A stretch of DNA of 64,000 nucleotides from Mycolicibacterium sp. MU0053 (GTDB taxonomy: Bacteria; Actinomycetota; Actinomycetes; Mycobacteriales; Mycobacteriaceae): NCBI RefSeq assembly GCF_963378095.1, contig NZ_OY726397.1, forward strand, positions 2,666,001-2,730,000. The letters run 5' to 3'. Within the stretch, counting starts at the first letter, position 1. Every line of letters begins with the position of its first letter. A program made the position numbers and the translations under genes. Shown one piece after another: positions 33,963 to 41,914 of the stretch. The notes beneath the pieces were generated by a model. The model did no database searches and was not told the DNA's origin. It saw only the letters and a list, made by a program, of their open reading frames with translations.

Positions 33963-34508
33963 ATGCGCACGCCTCGACGGGCGGAGCATTTCGACTCGGG
34001 AGTAGACGGCTTCTCGGCCGAAGACCTACTTGCCGTCACGCTACTTGACGTGAATTTGAGCCCACGCGCACCACGACAGTTGCTGGAGTCGCGGAGCGCT
34101 GAGTTCGTGCAGTTACTTCGCGACATCCCTGCCGACTTGGATCTTTGGGAAGCCACGGACGCACACCTGGCCGCCATCGACCGGTGCGATGCTGCACTCA
34201 GAACACTGCCGGGCGTGGGCGAGACCCGCGCCAGCAAGCTCATGGCGCGCAAGAGACCTCGACTTGTGCCGGTCGTGGACAGCGTGATTCGCCACGCGCT
34301 TCGCCTTCGCGTAGATCCAAGACGTGAGCTCCGAGACTGCCTGACCAACCCAGTGGTCAGAGCCGCAATTGAGAGATCTCAACCCAAATCTGCTCCTGCC
34401 GAACTCATCTCACCGTTGCGGCTCCTGGATGCCGTCATCTGGATACGCCACAGTCGATCCCGCACCGCACGACAAGCCCGTCTACGCGCCGGCCTCTCGA
34501 ATCGGTGA
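33963..34508 (+). CDS. DUF6308 family protein
   Basis: This 181-residue protein fits DUF6308: FSAEDLLAVTLLDVNLSPRA, LWEATDAHLAAID, and TLPGVGETRASKLMARKRP in the middle, which looks like a helix-hairpin-helix-type DNA-binding motif. The function is unknown. Members are scattered near mobile and defence genes. The N terminus may be slightly shortened compared with other members. It opens the accessory segment. Confidence 0.7.
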   Translation: MRTPRRAEHFDSGVDGFSAEDLLAVTLLDVNLSPRAPRQLLESRSAEFVQLLRDIPADLDLWEATDAHLAAIDRCDAALRTLPGVGETRASKLMARKRPRLVPVVDSVIRHALRLRVDPRRELRDCLTNPVVRAAIERSQPKSAPAELISPLRLLDAVIWIRHSRSRTARQARLRAGLSNR

Positions 34509-34622
34509 GTGCCCCGCACAGCACTTACCAGCCTCAGTCGTGTTCTTCGTCAAGCGGCCGCTGTTGAGCTGACTTTAGGTGATGGTTGCGGACGACCGTG
34601 ATTTCTTCATCCGTCCTTGCGG

Positions 34623-35105
34623 TCAACGCTCGCCGGCAGCATCCCGCAGTTTCTTCGACGTTTCGGCGGCCTTATGCACGGTCTTGCACGTCTGCAGTTG
34701 ATCAAGCAGCATCCAGACCCGGCCATTGGGGTAGATGCCACCATTCGGAACCGGAGCCATTGGAGGCAACTGCGGTCCGAGTTTATAAACCAGGTGAGGC
34801 CTTTCGGTCTCCGGAGTCGCAGGTATGTCCGGCCAACGTTCGAGTAATGACGTGACTACCTCGGAGCGGTTTACTCGATGTATCCGCTGCACTCCGCCGT
34901 CCCAGCGAAATGCCAAAAAATTCGGGGGTTCGGTAGGCCAACCGCCGACGCCGTAGGGGTGAAAGTAAACCTTCTTCCGCGTCACGAAATCTAGGAATGT
35001 GTGGGCGCCACCGTTTCCCGGCTTCTGTTGGTTCAGCACGACGCAGAAGGTCCAGCTATCGGCTACCGATCGCATACGAATCACCCTCCGTAAGAAGGTG
35101 CTCAC
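34623..35105 (-). CDS. Conserved hypothetical protein
   Basis: This 160-residue protein contains the pattern YFHPYGVGGWPTEPPNFLAF, then VQRIHRVNR and KLGPQLPP, with a C-terminal GRVWMLLDQLQTCKTV. I recognise this as a conserved domain found alone or attached to restriction-type proteins, but its function is not known to me. The start could be ATG 35105 or ATG 35075. It lies beside a transposase fragment. Confidence 0.55.
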   Translation of the reverse strand: MSTFLRRVIRMRSVADSWTFCVVLNQQKPGNGGAHTFLDFVTRKKVYFHPYGVGGWPTEPPNFLAFRWDGGVQRIHRVNRSEVVTSLLERWPDIPATPETERPHLVYKLGPQLPPMAPVPNGGIYPNGRVWMLLDQLQTCKTVHKAAETSKKLRDAAGER

Positions 35106-35151
35106 CTGGCAATCCCATCAGTCTGGGATTCGCAACGATCGCTAGAAACTG

Positions 35152-35541
35152 CCCGCTCTACCCGGTGATCTACCTCGACGCGATGATCGTGAAGGTCAAA
35201 GACGGCGGCCACACCCGCAACAAAGCCGCTCATATCGCCGTGGGCGTCGATATGGACGGCGTCAAGCATGTCCTGGGTATCTGGGTCCAACCGCACGAGG
35301 GAGCCTCGTTCTGGGCGTCGGTGTGCTCGGATCTGGCCAACCGCGGTATCAAGGACGTGCTCATCGTCTGCTGCGACGGGCTGACCGGGTTCCCGGAAGC
35401 GATCGCGGCGACCTGGTCGCAAGCGGCCGTGCAGACCTGTGTGGTGCACTTGATCCGCAACTCGATGCGGTTCGTGTCCTACAGCGACCGCAAAGCTGTG
35501 GCCGCGGCCCTCAAACCGATCTACACCTCGCCCAGTGCCGA
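35152..35541 (+). pseudogene. IS256-family transposase fragment
   Basis: About 130 codons of a second, different IS256-type transposase. YPVIYLDAMIVKVKDGG has the first catalytic Asp and LIVCCDGLTGFPEA the second. VQTCVVHLIRNSMRFVSY follows, and the part with the catalytic Glu is missing. Both ends are truncated and no terminal repeats are seen. It is directly next to the helicase stump, so it may have caused the loss. Confidence 0.88.
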
Positions 35542-35618
35542 TCCCCGGACGCCTCGTGGAAGGACAAGTGGTACCACGTCCCCCCGTCGAGCCCCTCGGC
35601 TATCGCCGGCGGACGCGG

Positions 35619-36314
35619 CTACTCGGTCGCGTCGATGAAGCCGGCCAAGGTGACAGGATCGTCGAAGCCCTCTGGTGGGGTGACGGTTTTGCCGACCTCG
35701 AGCTCCCAGATCACCGACAGCTGTTCGCCGAGGCGATCCTCGTCGAGTGACTGCAGATCGACGACGTGATTCAGCTTCGCGGCTGCGTCGTCAGCTGGGC
35801 TGAGTGGTAGACCCTGGGCTTGAACATTGGCGACCGCCCACGTCGAACCGCGCACCTCAACAACCTGACCGGGCTCGGGCAGGGACGGGGCAGCTACAGG
35901 CACAGGTGGTCCTCCGGGTGGTGGCGTAGGCCGAACAGTATCGCCGTCGATACCGACAACGGCGCGGATGGTGTCTTCGGACACTCCGAAGTGCTCGGCG
36001 GAGCGCTTGACCACCTCGGCGGCGGCGGTGTGTCTGCGGGAGGGGTCGGTAGTGGAGGTCGCAGCAATGAAATCCCGTCGGATCTTGTTCCGCTGGCCCG
36101 AAGTCAGCAGCTCCTCGGGCAACGCCGCCGGCAACTCGTCACGGAGCAGGTACTCGATGGTGTCGTAGGAGATGCCGTACTTAGCTTCGAGCTGGGCGCA
36201 GGTGTTGCGCATTGCCCATTCGATGCCGTGTTGGTCTATCGCCTCTTGAACGGTTCGACGGATAGTCGAGCGCTGGCCGGGCGACAGATGGTCTGCTTCT
36301 ACTTCCGGTGACAC
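35619..36314 (-). pseudogene. N-terminal stump of a DrmD-like SNF2 helicase (DISARM-related)
   Basis: This 231-residue frame starts near GTG 36314. Residues 146-231 (PEPGQVVEVRG, WAVANVQAQGLPL, IWELEVG-K, GFDDPVTLAGFIDA) match the region just before the helicase core in DISARM DrmD-type SNF2 proteins. The frame then ends abruptly, and no Walker motifs follow. Before this lie two related helical modules: 10-57 (LSPGQRSTIRR) and 70-120 (LTSGQRNKIRR, FGVSEDTIRAVV). The gene has been cut at 35619, next to a transposase fragment. It may be untranslated or may make a truncated DNA-binding protein. Confidence 0.6.
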
Positions 36315-36567
36315 CCCCACAAGGCCACACCGTAGCTGGGCGACCGGCCTGACACGCACATTTGGGGTCCGACGTCGCGCTCAGCGGTATGCAAGGAAGC
36401 TGTGGCGGGATCGCGCCGTGAACGGCCTGCTCTCCCTTCCTGAAGTCGTCGACACGCTCTTGGATATGGACCTTGTCGACCTCGACGGTGATGGTCCGTG
36501 GCCAGTCGACCCGGCAGAGTCCGACGTTTAGGAACCCGGCTGGACTTAGATCCATTCGCGCACGGAC

Positions 36568-36867
36568 ATGGGTGAGGAGTTCGACTCACGGGCGGCGCGA
36601 TCGGCGGTCATCGACGAAGTGCGCAAGCTTGGCAGCGGTGGTTTCGTAGTTCCGCCGCCCAATGTGTTGGATGCCCTCCCCTTGGTACACGCCGATTCAC
36701 TATTTCGACTCGGCCATCTACGTTCGGGAGTGGCCGTCTTCGACGTCGATGCCGCCATCCTCGACCGATTGCCTGAGTCTGAGCGGGAAAAAACCGGGCG
36801 AACCGGGCGGGCGCATGACGTCACGGGACGCTATCAACCGCGACAACCACCCTGCGCTGTTACCTAG
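36568..36867 (+). CDS. Hypothetical protein, doubtful
   Basis: This 99-residue frame starts MGEEFDSRAARSAVIDEVRK. It contains DALPLVHADSLFRLGHLRSG, plausible as coding, but the C-terminal quarter is Arg/Pro-rich and looks untranslated. It is not assigned to a family and could be a truncated gene of the same decayed system as the helicase stump. Confidence 0.35.
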   Translation: MGEEFDSRAARSAVIDEVRKLGSGGFVVPPPNVLDALPLVHADSLFRLGHLRSGVAVFDVDAAILDRLPESEREKTGRTGRAHDVTGRYQPRQPPCAVT

Positions 36868-37022
36868 AACTTCGGCGCAAATCGGCGCATCGTGGTGCAA
36901 AATACTCATATGTAATTCTGGGGAGTTGCATCGATCGGCAGGATCGCCCTCGGCGCTCCTGGCAAGCAGTTGGTCCATGCGACGTCGGCCCCATCCATCT
37001 CACAAGTAGCGAGGACGAGTTC

Positions 37023-37634
37023 ATGGCGGACGGCTACCAGGCGTCATCGAAGCAGCTCATGCGTCAGGCGCAGCGCGTCGCAGAGCTGGCATCGGCTCGC
37101 AAGGTCGATTCCACACGGCATAAGTGCTTCGTCTCGTACCACGTGGACGATCTGTCCGAGGTCGAAACGTTCCTGGACGACTTTGGTTCCGAGTTCATAC
37201 CAAGATCGGTTGGGGTCACGGTAGAGGACGACTTCATCGACAGTGACGACGAGGACTACATCAAGCGCCGCATCCGCGAACTCTACTTGTCCGACTCAAC
37301 GGTCACCATCGTGCTGCTCGGCGCGTGCACCTGGGGGCGGCAGTTCGTGGATTGGGAAATCTCGTCCTCGCTGCGCAATGACACAGTCAACAAGCGCAGT
37401 GGTCTGCTCGTCTACCCCTTGCCATCGATGAACAACAGCGCAACACTGCCAGACCGCATCAACGATAACTGGATTAAGGACGACCAAACGGCCTCGTACA
37501 CCCGGTACCTGGCATACCCGGACTCACCGTCACGAGTCCGAGCCAATATTGAGGCTGCGTTCGGCGACCGCAATTCAAAAAGCAATCTCGTTGACAACAG
37601 TCGGGCATTGCGTACAACAAACTCGTGCCCGTGA
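37023..37634 (+). CDS. TIR-like protein (DUF1863/ThsB-like), first gene of putative defence operon
   Basis: This 203-residue protein has a TIR-like Rossmann fold of the MTH538/DUF1863 type used by Thoeris ThsB. CFVSYHVDD (35-43) is the first strand, DSTVTIVLLGACTWGRQFVD (91-110) follows, and W111-E112 is the likely catalytic pair. A 30-residue helical N-terminal extension precedes the domain. In Thoeris, such proteins sense infection and make a cyclic ADP-ribose isomer signal. Here it is 42 bp ahead of the two-TIR gene, and the operon is read rightward. GAGGACGAG precedes the ATG. Confidence 0.82.
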   Translation: MADGYQASSKQLMRQAQRVAELASARKVDSTRHKCFVSYHVDDLSEVETFLDDFGSEFIPRSVGVTVEDDFIDSDDEDYIKRRIRELYLSDSTVTIVLLGACTWGRQFVDWEISSSLRNDTVNKRSGLLVYPLPSMNNSATLPDRINDNWIKDDQTASYTRYLAYPDSPSRVRANIEAAFGDRNSKSNLVDNSRALRTTNSCP

Positions 37635-37676
37635 TACCACCGCACAATCGTTGCCAAGTACCGAAGGGATCGCGCA

Positions 37677-38825
37677 TTGTCTGTGACCTATGAGATTCAG
37701 GTCGTGCACGCCGACCGTGATGATTGGCTGGCAGATCTTCGCCGGGCGGTCGCGTCCGAATTGCTCACGATCGGCATGCACAGGTCCGTCAGCGTCGATG
37801 TCACAGAATCCGCACCGTCACCTCTCGCTCCGTCGGTAGCCGTCGCACTAATCGGTCCAGCCTCAAGGACCAGCCCAACCTTGGCCGACACGTTGAACGA
37901 TGCTATCTCGCAAGGTCGCGTCATTATCCCAGTAGTCGAAGACCTCGGTCAGTTTCAAGCGGTCGTTCCCAAAGAACTGTCGCCATTCAACGGATTTGAA
38001 TGGTCCGGTGACGAACCTGAGCGCAGACTAGCTCGACTCCTCTTTGAAGAACTCGGTATCGAAGACCAGGACCGCCGTGTGTTCCTCAGCCACAAGCGCG
38101 ATGACGGACTTGGTGCCGCAGAGCAACTCCACGATGCGTTGACCCACAATCGCTTCGTACCGTTCATCGACCGATTTGCGATACCCAAAGGCGCAGACGT
38201 TCAAGCCCACATTGCAGATGCCCTCGAAAGCTACGCATTCCTGCTGGTACTCGAGACGCCACTTGCTTATCTGTCCGACTGGGTTTTCGACGAAGTCGAC
38301 TACGCTCTCAGCCACACCATGGGCACGCTGATCCTCCAATGGCCAGGTAATCCCCAAACTCTCCCCGGGAGTGCAGGCGTTCCGCGATTGCAGCTGATAC
38401 CTGACGAAGTAACAACAGATAGTCACGGCTACGAAGTGCTCACACCTGACGCACTAGATCGAGTCATCCGCGAGGTCGAGCTCGCCCATGCCCAGGGCAT
38501 CGTCAGGCGACGACGAATGCTCGTACGCAATGTCGAAGATGCCGCGCGCGCAGCTGGCGCGCGATGCATTCCACTGCGGGACTGGTCTCTTGACATCTCT
38601 CATGCGGTCGGTCGTTCAATTGTTGGTGTAACACCCCGATTGCCGAACGCCCAAGACCTCCAACGTCTTGATGAAACGCGCGCAGAGATCGACACCAGCG
38701 CGGACGCACTACTGGTTCATGCAGCGCGCCAACTGGGGCAGCCGACCCGCGGCCACTTGGAGTGGATCACCAAAGGCCGAGGTCTCGAATTGGTACCCGA
38801 CAATGCGATTGGGGCACGCTGGTGA
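37677..38825 (+). CDS. Two-TIR protein (degenerate TIR + canonical TIR)
   Basis: This 382-residue protein starts at TTG 37677 (AAGGGA 8 bp upstream; GTG 37683 is an alternative). Residues 4-127 look like a degenerate TIR fold (VAVALIGPASR, GRVIIPVVEDL, NGFEWSGDEPERRLARLL). Residues 133-250 are a canonical TIR domain: RRVFLSHKRDDG, PFIDRFAIPKGAD, DWVFDEVDYAL with E206 as the likely NADase glutamate. The remaining 130 residues are unassigned. It may be the NAD-consuming effector or a signal producer. It is 2 bp ahead of the SLOG gene. Confidence 0.8.
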   Translation: MSVTYEIQVVHADRDDWLADLRRAVASELLTIGMHRSVSVDVTESAPSPLAPSVAVALIGPASRTSPTLADTLNDAISQGRVIIPVVEDLGQFQAVVPKELSPFNGFEWSGDEPERRLARLLFEELGIEDQDRRVFLSHKRDDGLGAAEQLHDALTHNRFVPFIDRFAIPKGADVQAHIADALESYAFLLVLETPLAYLSDWVFDEVDYALSHTMGTLILQWPGNPQTLPGSAGVPRLQLIPDEVTTDSHGYEVLTPDALDRVIREVELAHAQGIVRRRRMLVRNVEDAARAAGARCIPLRDWSLDISHAVGRSIVGVTPRLPNAQDLQRLDETRAEIDTSADALLVHAARQLGQPTRGHLEWITKGRGLELVPDNAIGARW

Positions 38826-38827
38826 TT

Positions 38828-39472
38828 ATGCCTGACCAGCAACGACTTACGGGAAAGGCAATCTTTCTCTCCGCTAGCATCCCCGACCCTTTGCGTTGGG
38901 ATGGCGCCTTTGATGCGCTCGAGATCACAGACGCGGTCGTATCTGCCGCGCGTGCGGTGTTCAGCGCGGGAGGAACACTTGTAACCGCAGCCCATCCGAC
39001 TGTCGCTCCTCTGCTGCTCTACGTGGCGGCCGAGTTGGAATCGGTCGACGCTCCGCGGGTCTTGGTATATCAATCTGCTGTATTCGACGAAATTCTGCCC
39101 GAGGAAACGCTGCGATTCGAAGCCGCCGGAATCGGGACAATTATTCGGACGCCCGCGGCTGAAGGCGAACCTCCAGATCCAACGCAGGCGCCCCAGAGCC
39201 TCGATATCATGCGCAGGCAGATGATCGACGAAACACAGCCGGCCGCAGCCATATTCATCGGCGGCATGATAGGCATCCCGGTGGAGCACCAGCTGTTCAA
39301 CAGTCTGCGACCTGAGAGCCCTACGTACGCTTTTGGCTTTCCAGGTGGTGAAGCGCGGTCGTTGGCCGAATCGACGCGACTGCAGTCGCCATTGCGCGAG
39401 CGTCTGGCAAGCGGAACGGTTTACCCGGCGATCGCTCGCGCAGTTGTCGACGACATCGCCAACCCCACGTAA
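38828..39472 (+). CDS. Stand-alone SLOG-family nucleotide-binding protein
   Basis: This 214-residue protein has a SMF/LOG-like Rossmannoid fold. AIFLSASIPDP (11-21), AGGTLVTAAHPTVAPLL (47-63) and AAIFIGGMIGIPVEH (140-154) carry the glycine-rich ligand loop and the acidic residue. In Thoeris ThsA the SLOG domain binds the TIR-made signal and activates a fused effector. Here no effector is fused. It probably binds a TIR-derived nucleotide. It starts 2 bp after the two-TIR stop, so the two are translationally linked. Confidence 0.75.
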   Translation: MPDQQRLTGKAIFLSASIPDPLRWDGAFDALEITDAVVSAARAVFSAGGTLVTAAHPTVAPLLLYVAAELESVDAPRVLVYQSAVFDEILPEETLRFEAAGIGTIIRTPAAEGEPPDPTQAPQSLDIMRRQMIDETQPAAAIFIGGMIGIPVEHQLFNSLRPESPTYAFGFPGGEARSLAESTRLQSPLRERLASGTVYPAIARAVVDDIANPT

Positions 39473-39505
39473 AACACCTAGACCCTGCAACGAAAGGCGA
39501 CCAAC

Positions 39506-39952
39506 ATGGCTCGACGCGCGTTCTTTAGCTTCCACTACGAGCGGGACATATGGCGGGCCAACGTTGTTCGGAACAGCTGGGTAACGCAAAACCGTGAGGC
39601 GGCAGGATATTTCGACGCCTCACTCTGGGAAGAAGCAAAGAAAAAGGGCGACGGAGCGATCAAGGCAATGATTGACTCTGCCCTGATCAATACCAGCGTG
39701 ACGGTGGTTCTCGTCGGGCAGGAGACCGCTTCCCGCACCTACGTGAAGTACGAGATCGAGCGCAGTATTGCCAGAGGCAACGGACTATTGGGCATCCGCA
39801 TCGAGAAAATCGAGGATCGTTTCGGCAACACCGACACCGCAGGATTGAACCCACTGCCCACGAGCTACCCGCTCTACCGTTGGAACATGGACAACGGCTA
39901 CTTAAACATGGGTGCCTGGATCGAGGCGGCGGCCACCAAGGCCGGGCGATAG
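39506..39952 (+). CDS. TIR-like protein (DUF1863/ThsB-like), last gene of operon
   Basis: This 148-residue protein is a compact DUF1863 TIR-like domain: AFFSFHYERD (5-14), DASLWEEAKKKGDGAIKAMI (37-56), TSVTVVLVGQETASRTYVKY (63-82) and E83 as likely catalytic Glu. This is the sequence pattern of ThsB-type proteins. It is different from the first gene of the operon (no N-terminal extension). Having two different ThsB-like proteins in one operon could give sensitivity to different phages. It ends about 95 bp before a strong hairpin. Confidence 0.88.
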   Translation: MARRAFFSFHYERDIWRANVVRNSWVTQNREAAGYFDASLWEEAKKKGDGAIKAMIDSALINTSVTVVLVGQETASRTYVKYEIERSIARGNGLLGIRIEKIEDRFGNTDTAGLNPLPTSYPLYRWNMDNGYLNMGAWIEAAATKAGR

Positions 39953-40690
39953 GTTATCGATGCTCGGCTCCTCGCTGGACTCTCTTGTCAGCGGTCACGT
40001 TACTCCCCCAGTTTAGGGTCGTCTGTGGCGTAGTTCCCGGGTCATTGGACGTCACCTCCAAAGTGACGTCCTCCACTCTCATGTCGTTCCAGATTTCTGC
40101 CGACACTCTCAGATGGTCGCGGACAAAGAGACTCAGCGCTGTCCGTGACAGTATGCGAGTACGCAGCTCAGAGAGCCCATCTACTCTCAACTAGTCCCGG
40201 ATCGGACAGAGGATCTGCGCATCTTTGATCTTCCCGATGGCAGGCCACGTAAGCCGTTTGTTGCGCCGGTCTCCTGAGGCGGTACGGCGGGATGTCATCA
40301 ATGGGCGGCCCCTGGGCAGGCCTCGGACCGAAGACGGACGCGCCGGCGAAGGCCGCAGCCTTCGCTCGATGCACCCGAGCCCCCGGTTCTCCCAAATGCG
40401 TCACAGTGACATATTGGTGATGTCGACGGTTGCGCCGGTCGGCCTCCGGTGTCTAGACGCTCGGGCGCCGGCTCGGCTTGCGTGTCCGTCCGCAGTGGGT
40501 CAGTTGCTCGCTGACCCTTGGCGCAATCCCCCGATATCGCGCCCCTCGAGTTCCACCGTACCGTCACTGTGACGAAACGAACGCTGATGCCGGGCCGCCT
40601 AAAGATGTTCTTGCGCAACGTCTTACGGTCAGATTTGGTGTGCTCGTCGGTGATCCCCAGGCCCCTCCCGATTCGTTTGACGCACGTCCC
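39953..40690. other. 738-bp gene-free region
   Basis: No gene is supported. It contains the hairpin at 40047-40071 and two palindromes (40400-40410 and 40563-40573). The remains of an AraC-type gene follow. Confidence 0.4.
40047..40071 (+). terminator. Candidate terminator of the TIR-SLOG operon
   Basis: A perfect 9-bp inverted repeat (GGACGTCAC and GTGACGTCC) with a 7-nt loop lies about 95 bp after the last TIR gene. It lacks a U tract; its role is inferred from position and stem strength. Confidence 0.45.
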
Positions 40691-40894
40691 GGGATGAGCC
40701 CTATCGCTTTTCAAAAACAGGTCCGGCTGCAGAATGCTCGTCGATTGCTGATCGGCGACGACGTCAGCGCCGCACAGGTCGCCCAGGCCGTCGGATACAC
40801 CAGCCCGACCCAGTTCAGCCGCGAGTACCGACGCGAATACGGGGCGCCGCCGCGGCAGGATGCGGCACGCATGCGTCGCCAGTGGAGCAGGTAG
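40691..40894 (+). pseudogene. AraC-family regulator, C-terminal fragment
   Basis: The last 67 codons of an AraC-type DNA-binding domain: MSPIAFQKQVRLQNARRLLI and VSAAQVAQAVGYTSPTQFSR, the second HTH, then REYRREYGAPPR. The first HTH and the ligand domain are absent, as upstream sequence shows no matching frame. It is a relic. Confidence 0.75.
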
Positions 40895-41006
40895 AGGCCA
40901 GTCGGATATCAACGCAACCAGGCTGCACTCGCGAGCCCCAAATCCCTTCCACCACTTAGGTTTCGACATCCGGGCAACCCTCGTTGGCGCGGATGGTCAG
41001 CGCCGG

Positions 41007-41840
41007 CTAGTTCTGGGCCCACCACTGCGCGACCAATGCCGCGTACTCGTGCGGTTGCTCCTCCCAGACGAAATGTCCGGCACCGTCGATCAGATCGACA
41101 CGGGCGAACGGCAGCCGTTCAGCGAGGTAGGTCGCGTTGACCTGCGGCACCACCTGATCGGCGCTACCGGCAATCACCCGCACCGGTGTGGTGATGCTGG
41201 GTAGCACGTCGGCGAGCACCGGGAGCCAATGCCGGTAACTCTGCGCATACGGGATGGTGTCGGCGAACCGGTCGCCTGCATAGCAAGTGAGGTAATCGTC
41301 GCGGATTGCCTGCGGTGGCGTGTACCCGGAGATGGTAGCCAGCGCGGCCTCGACAATCGCCTCCCCGCCGATATCCCGATATACCTGCAGGTCCGTAGCG
41401 AATACCCAATCCTCGAGGGGGCCGGCGACATCGATGGGCACGGCAGCGCCACCGGATCCCACCACCACCGAGGCGAACCGGGCCGGTGCGCCGGCGGCGG
41501 CAAATAACGCCGCGGAGGTGCCGATGTCCGGCCCGACGAGATGCGGGCGTGCCATCCCGAACGCATCGGCGACGTGGACAACGAACTCGCCCAATGCGTT
41601 CGGGTTCAGCAGATCGGCGCGCCCCTCGGACGCACCGAAGCCGGGTGGATCGACGGCCACCAGGTGTGCATTCCCGGCCAGCGTTGCCCACACCTGATCA
41701 AACGCGTACACGGTCTCGGGCCACGGACTGAGCAGAATCGCGTCGACGCCCGCGGGACCGCTCTCCGCGTACCGGATTCGGACACCGTCGATCGTGATGA
41801 ACTGCGGCGCGATGGCGGTCCCGGCCTCATCGAAGGTCAT
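41007..41840 (-). CDS. Alpha/beta-hydrolase (dehalogenase/epoxide-hydrolase-like)
   Basis: This 277-residue protein has the alpha/beta-hydrolase order: LSPWPETVYAFDQVW, VDPPGFGASEGR, GPDIGTSAALF with Asp in the nucleophile position (rather than Ser), and GAGHFVWEEQP with the catalytic His. An Asp nucleophile points to haloalkane dehalogenase or epoxide hydrolase-type chemistry. The substrate is unknown. It is a single gene. Confidence 0.82.
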   Translation of the reverse strand: MTFDEAGTAIAPQFITIDGVRIRYAESGPAGVDAILLSPWPETVYAFDQVWATLAGNAHLVAVDPPGFGASEGRADLLNPNALGEFVVHVADAFGMARPHLVGPDIGTSAALFAAAGAPARFASVVVGSGGAAVPIDVAGPLEDWVFATDLQVYRDIGGEAIVEAALATISGYTPPQAIRDDYLTCYAGDRFADTIPYAQSYRHWLPVLADVLPSITTPVRVIAGSADQVVPQVNATYLAERLPFARVDLIDGAGHFVWEEQPHEYAALVAQWWAQN

Positions 41841-41914
41841 GGATCAACCTTCCCACGCGCGCGGTCGCCGGATAGGAAGAATGATGTCCTACCGCCCCGT
41901 TTGACTGCCCGTCG

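Noticed and set aside
36181..36555. 124-codon minus-strand frame upstream of the DrmD-like stump
   Set aside because: Its first 45 codons have some protein-like character, but the rest overlaps the stump in another frame and has no match; support is too weak to annotate.
37023..39952. Canonical Thoeris type I or II
   Set aside because: No ThsA with fused SIR2 or macro/membrane effector is present among the four genes or next to them.
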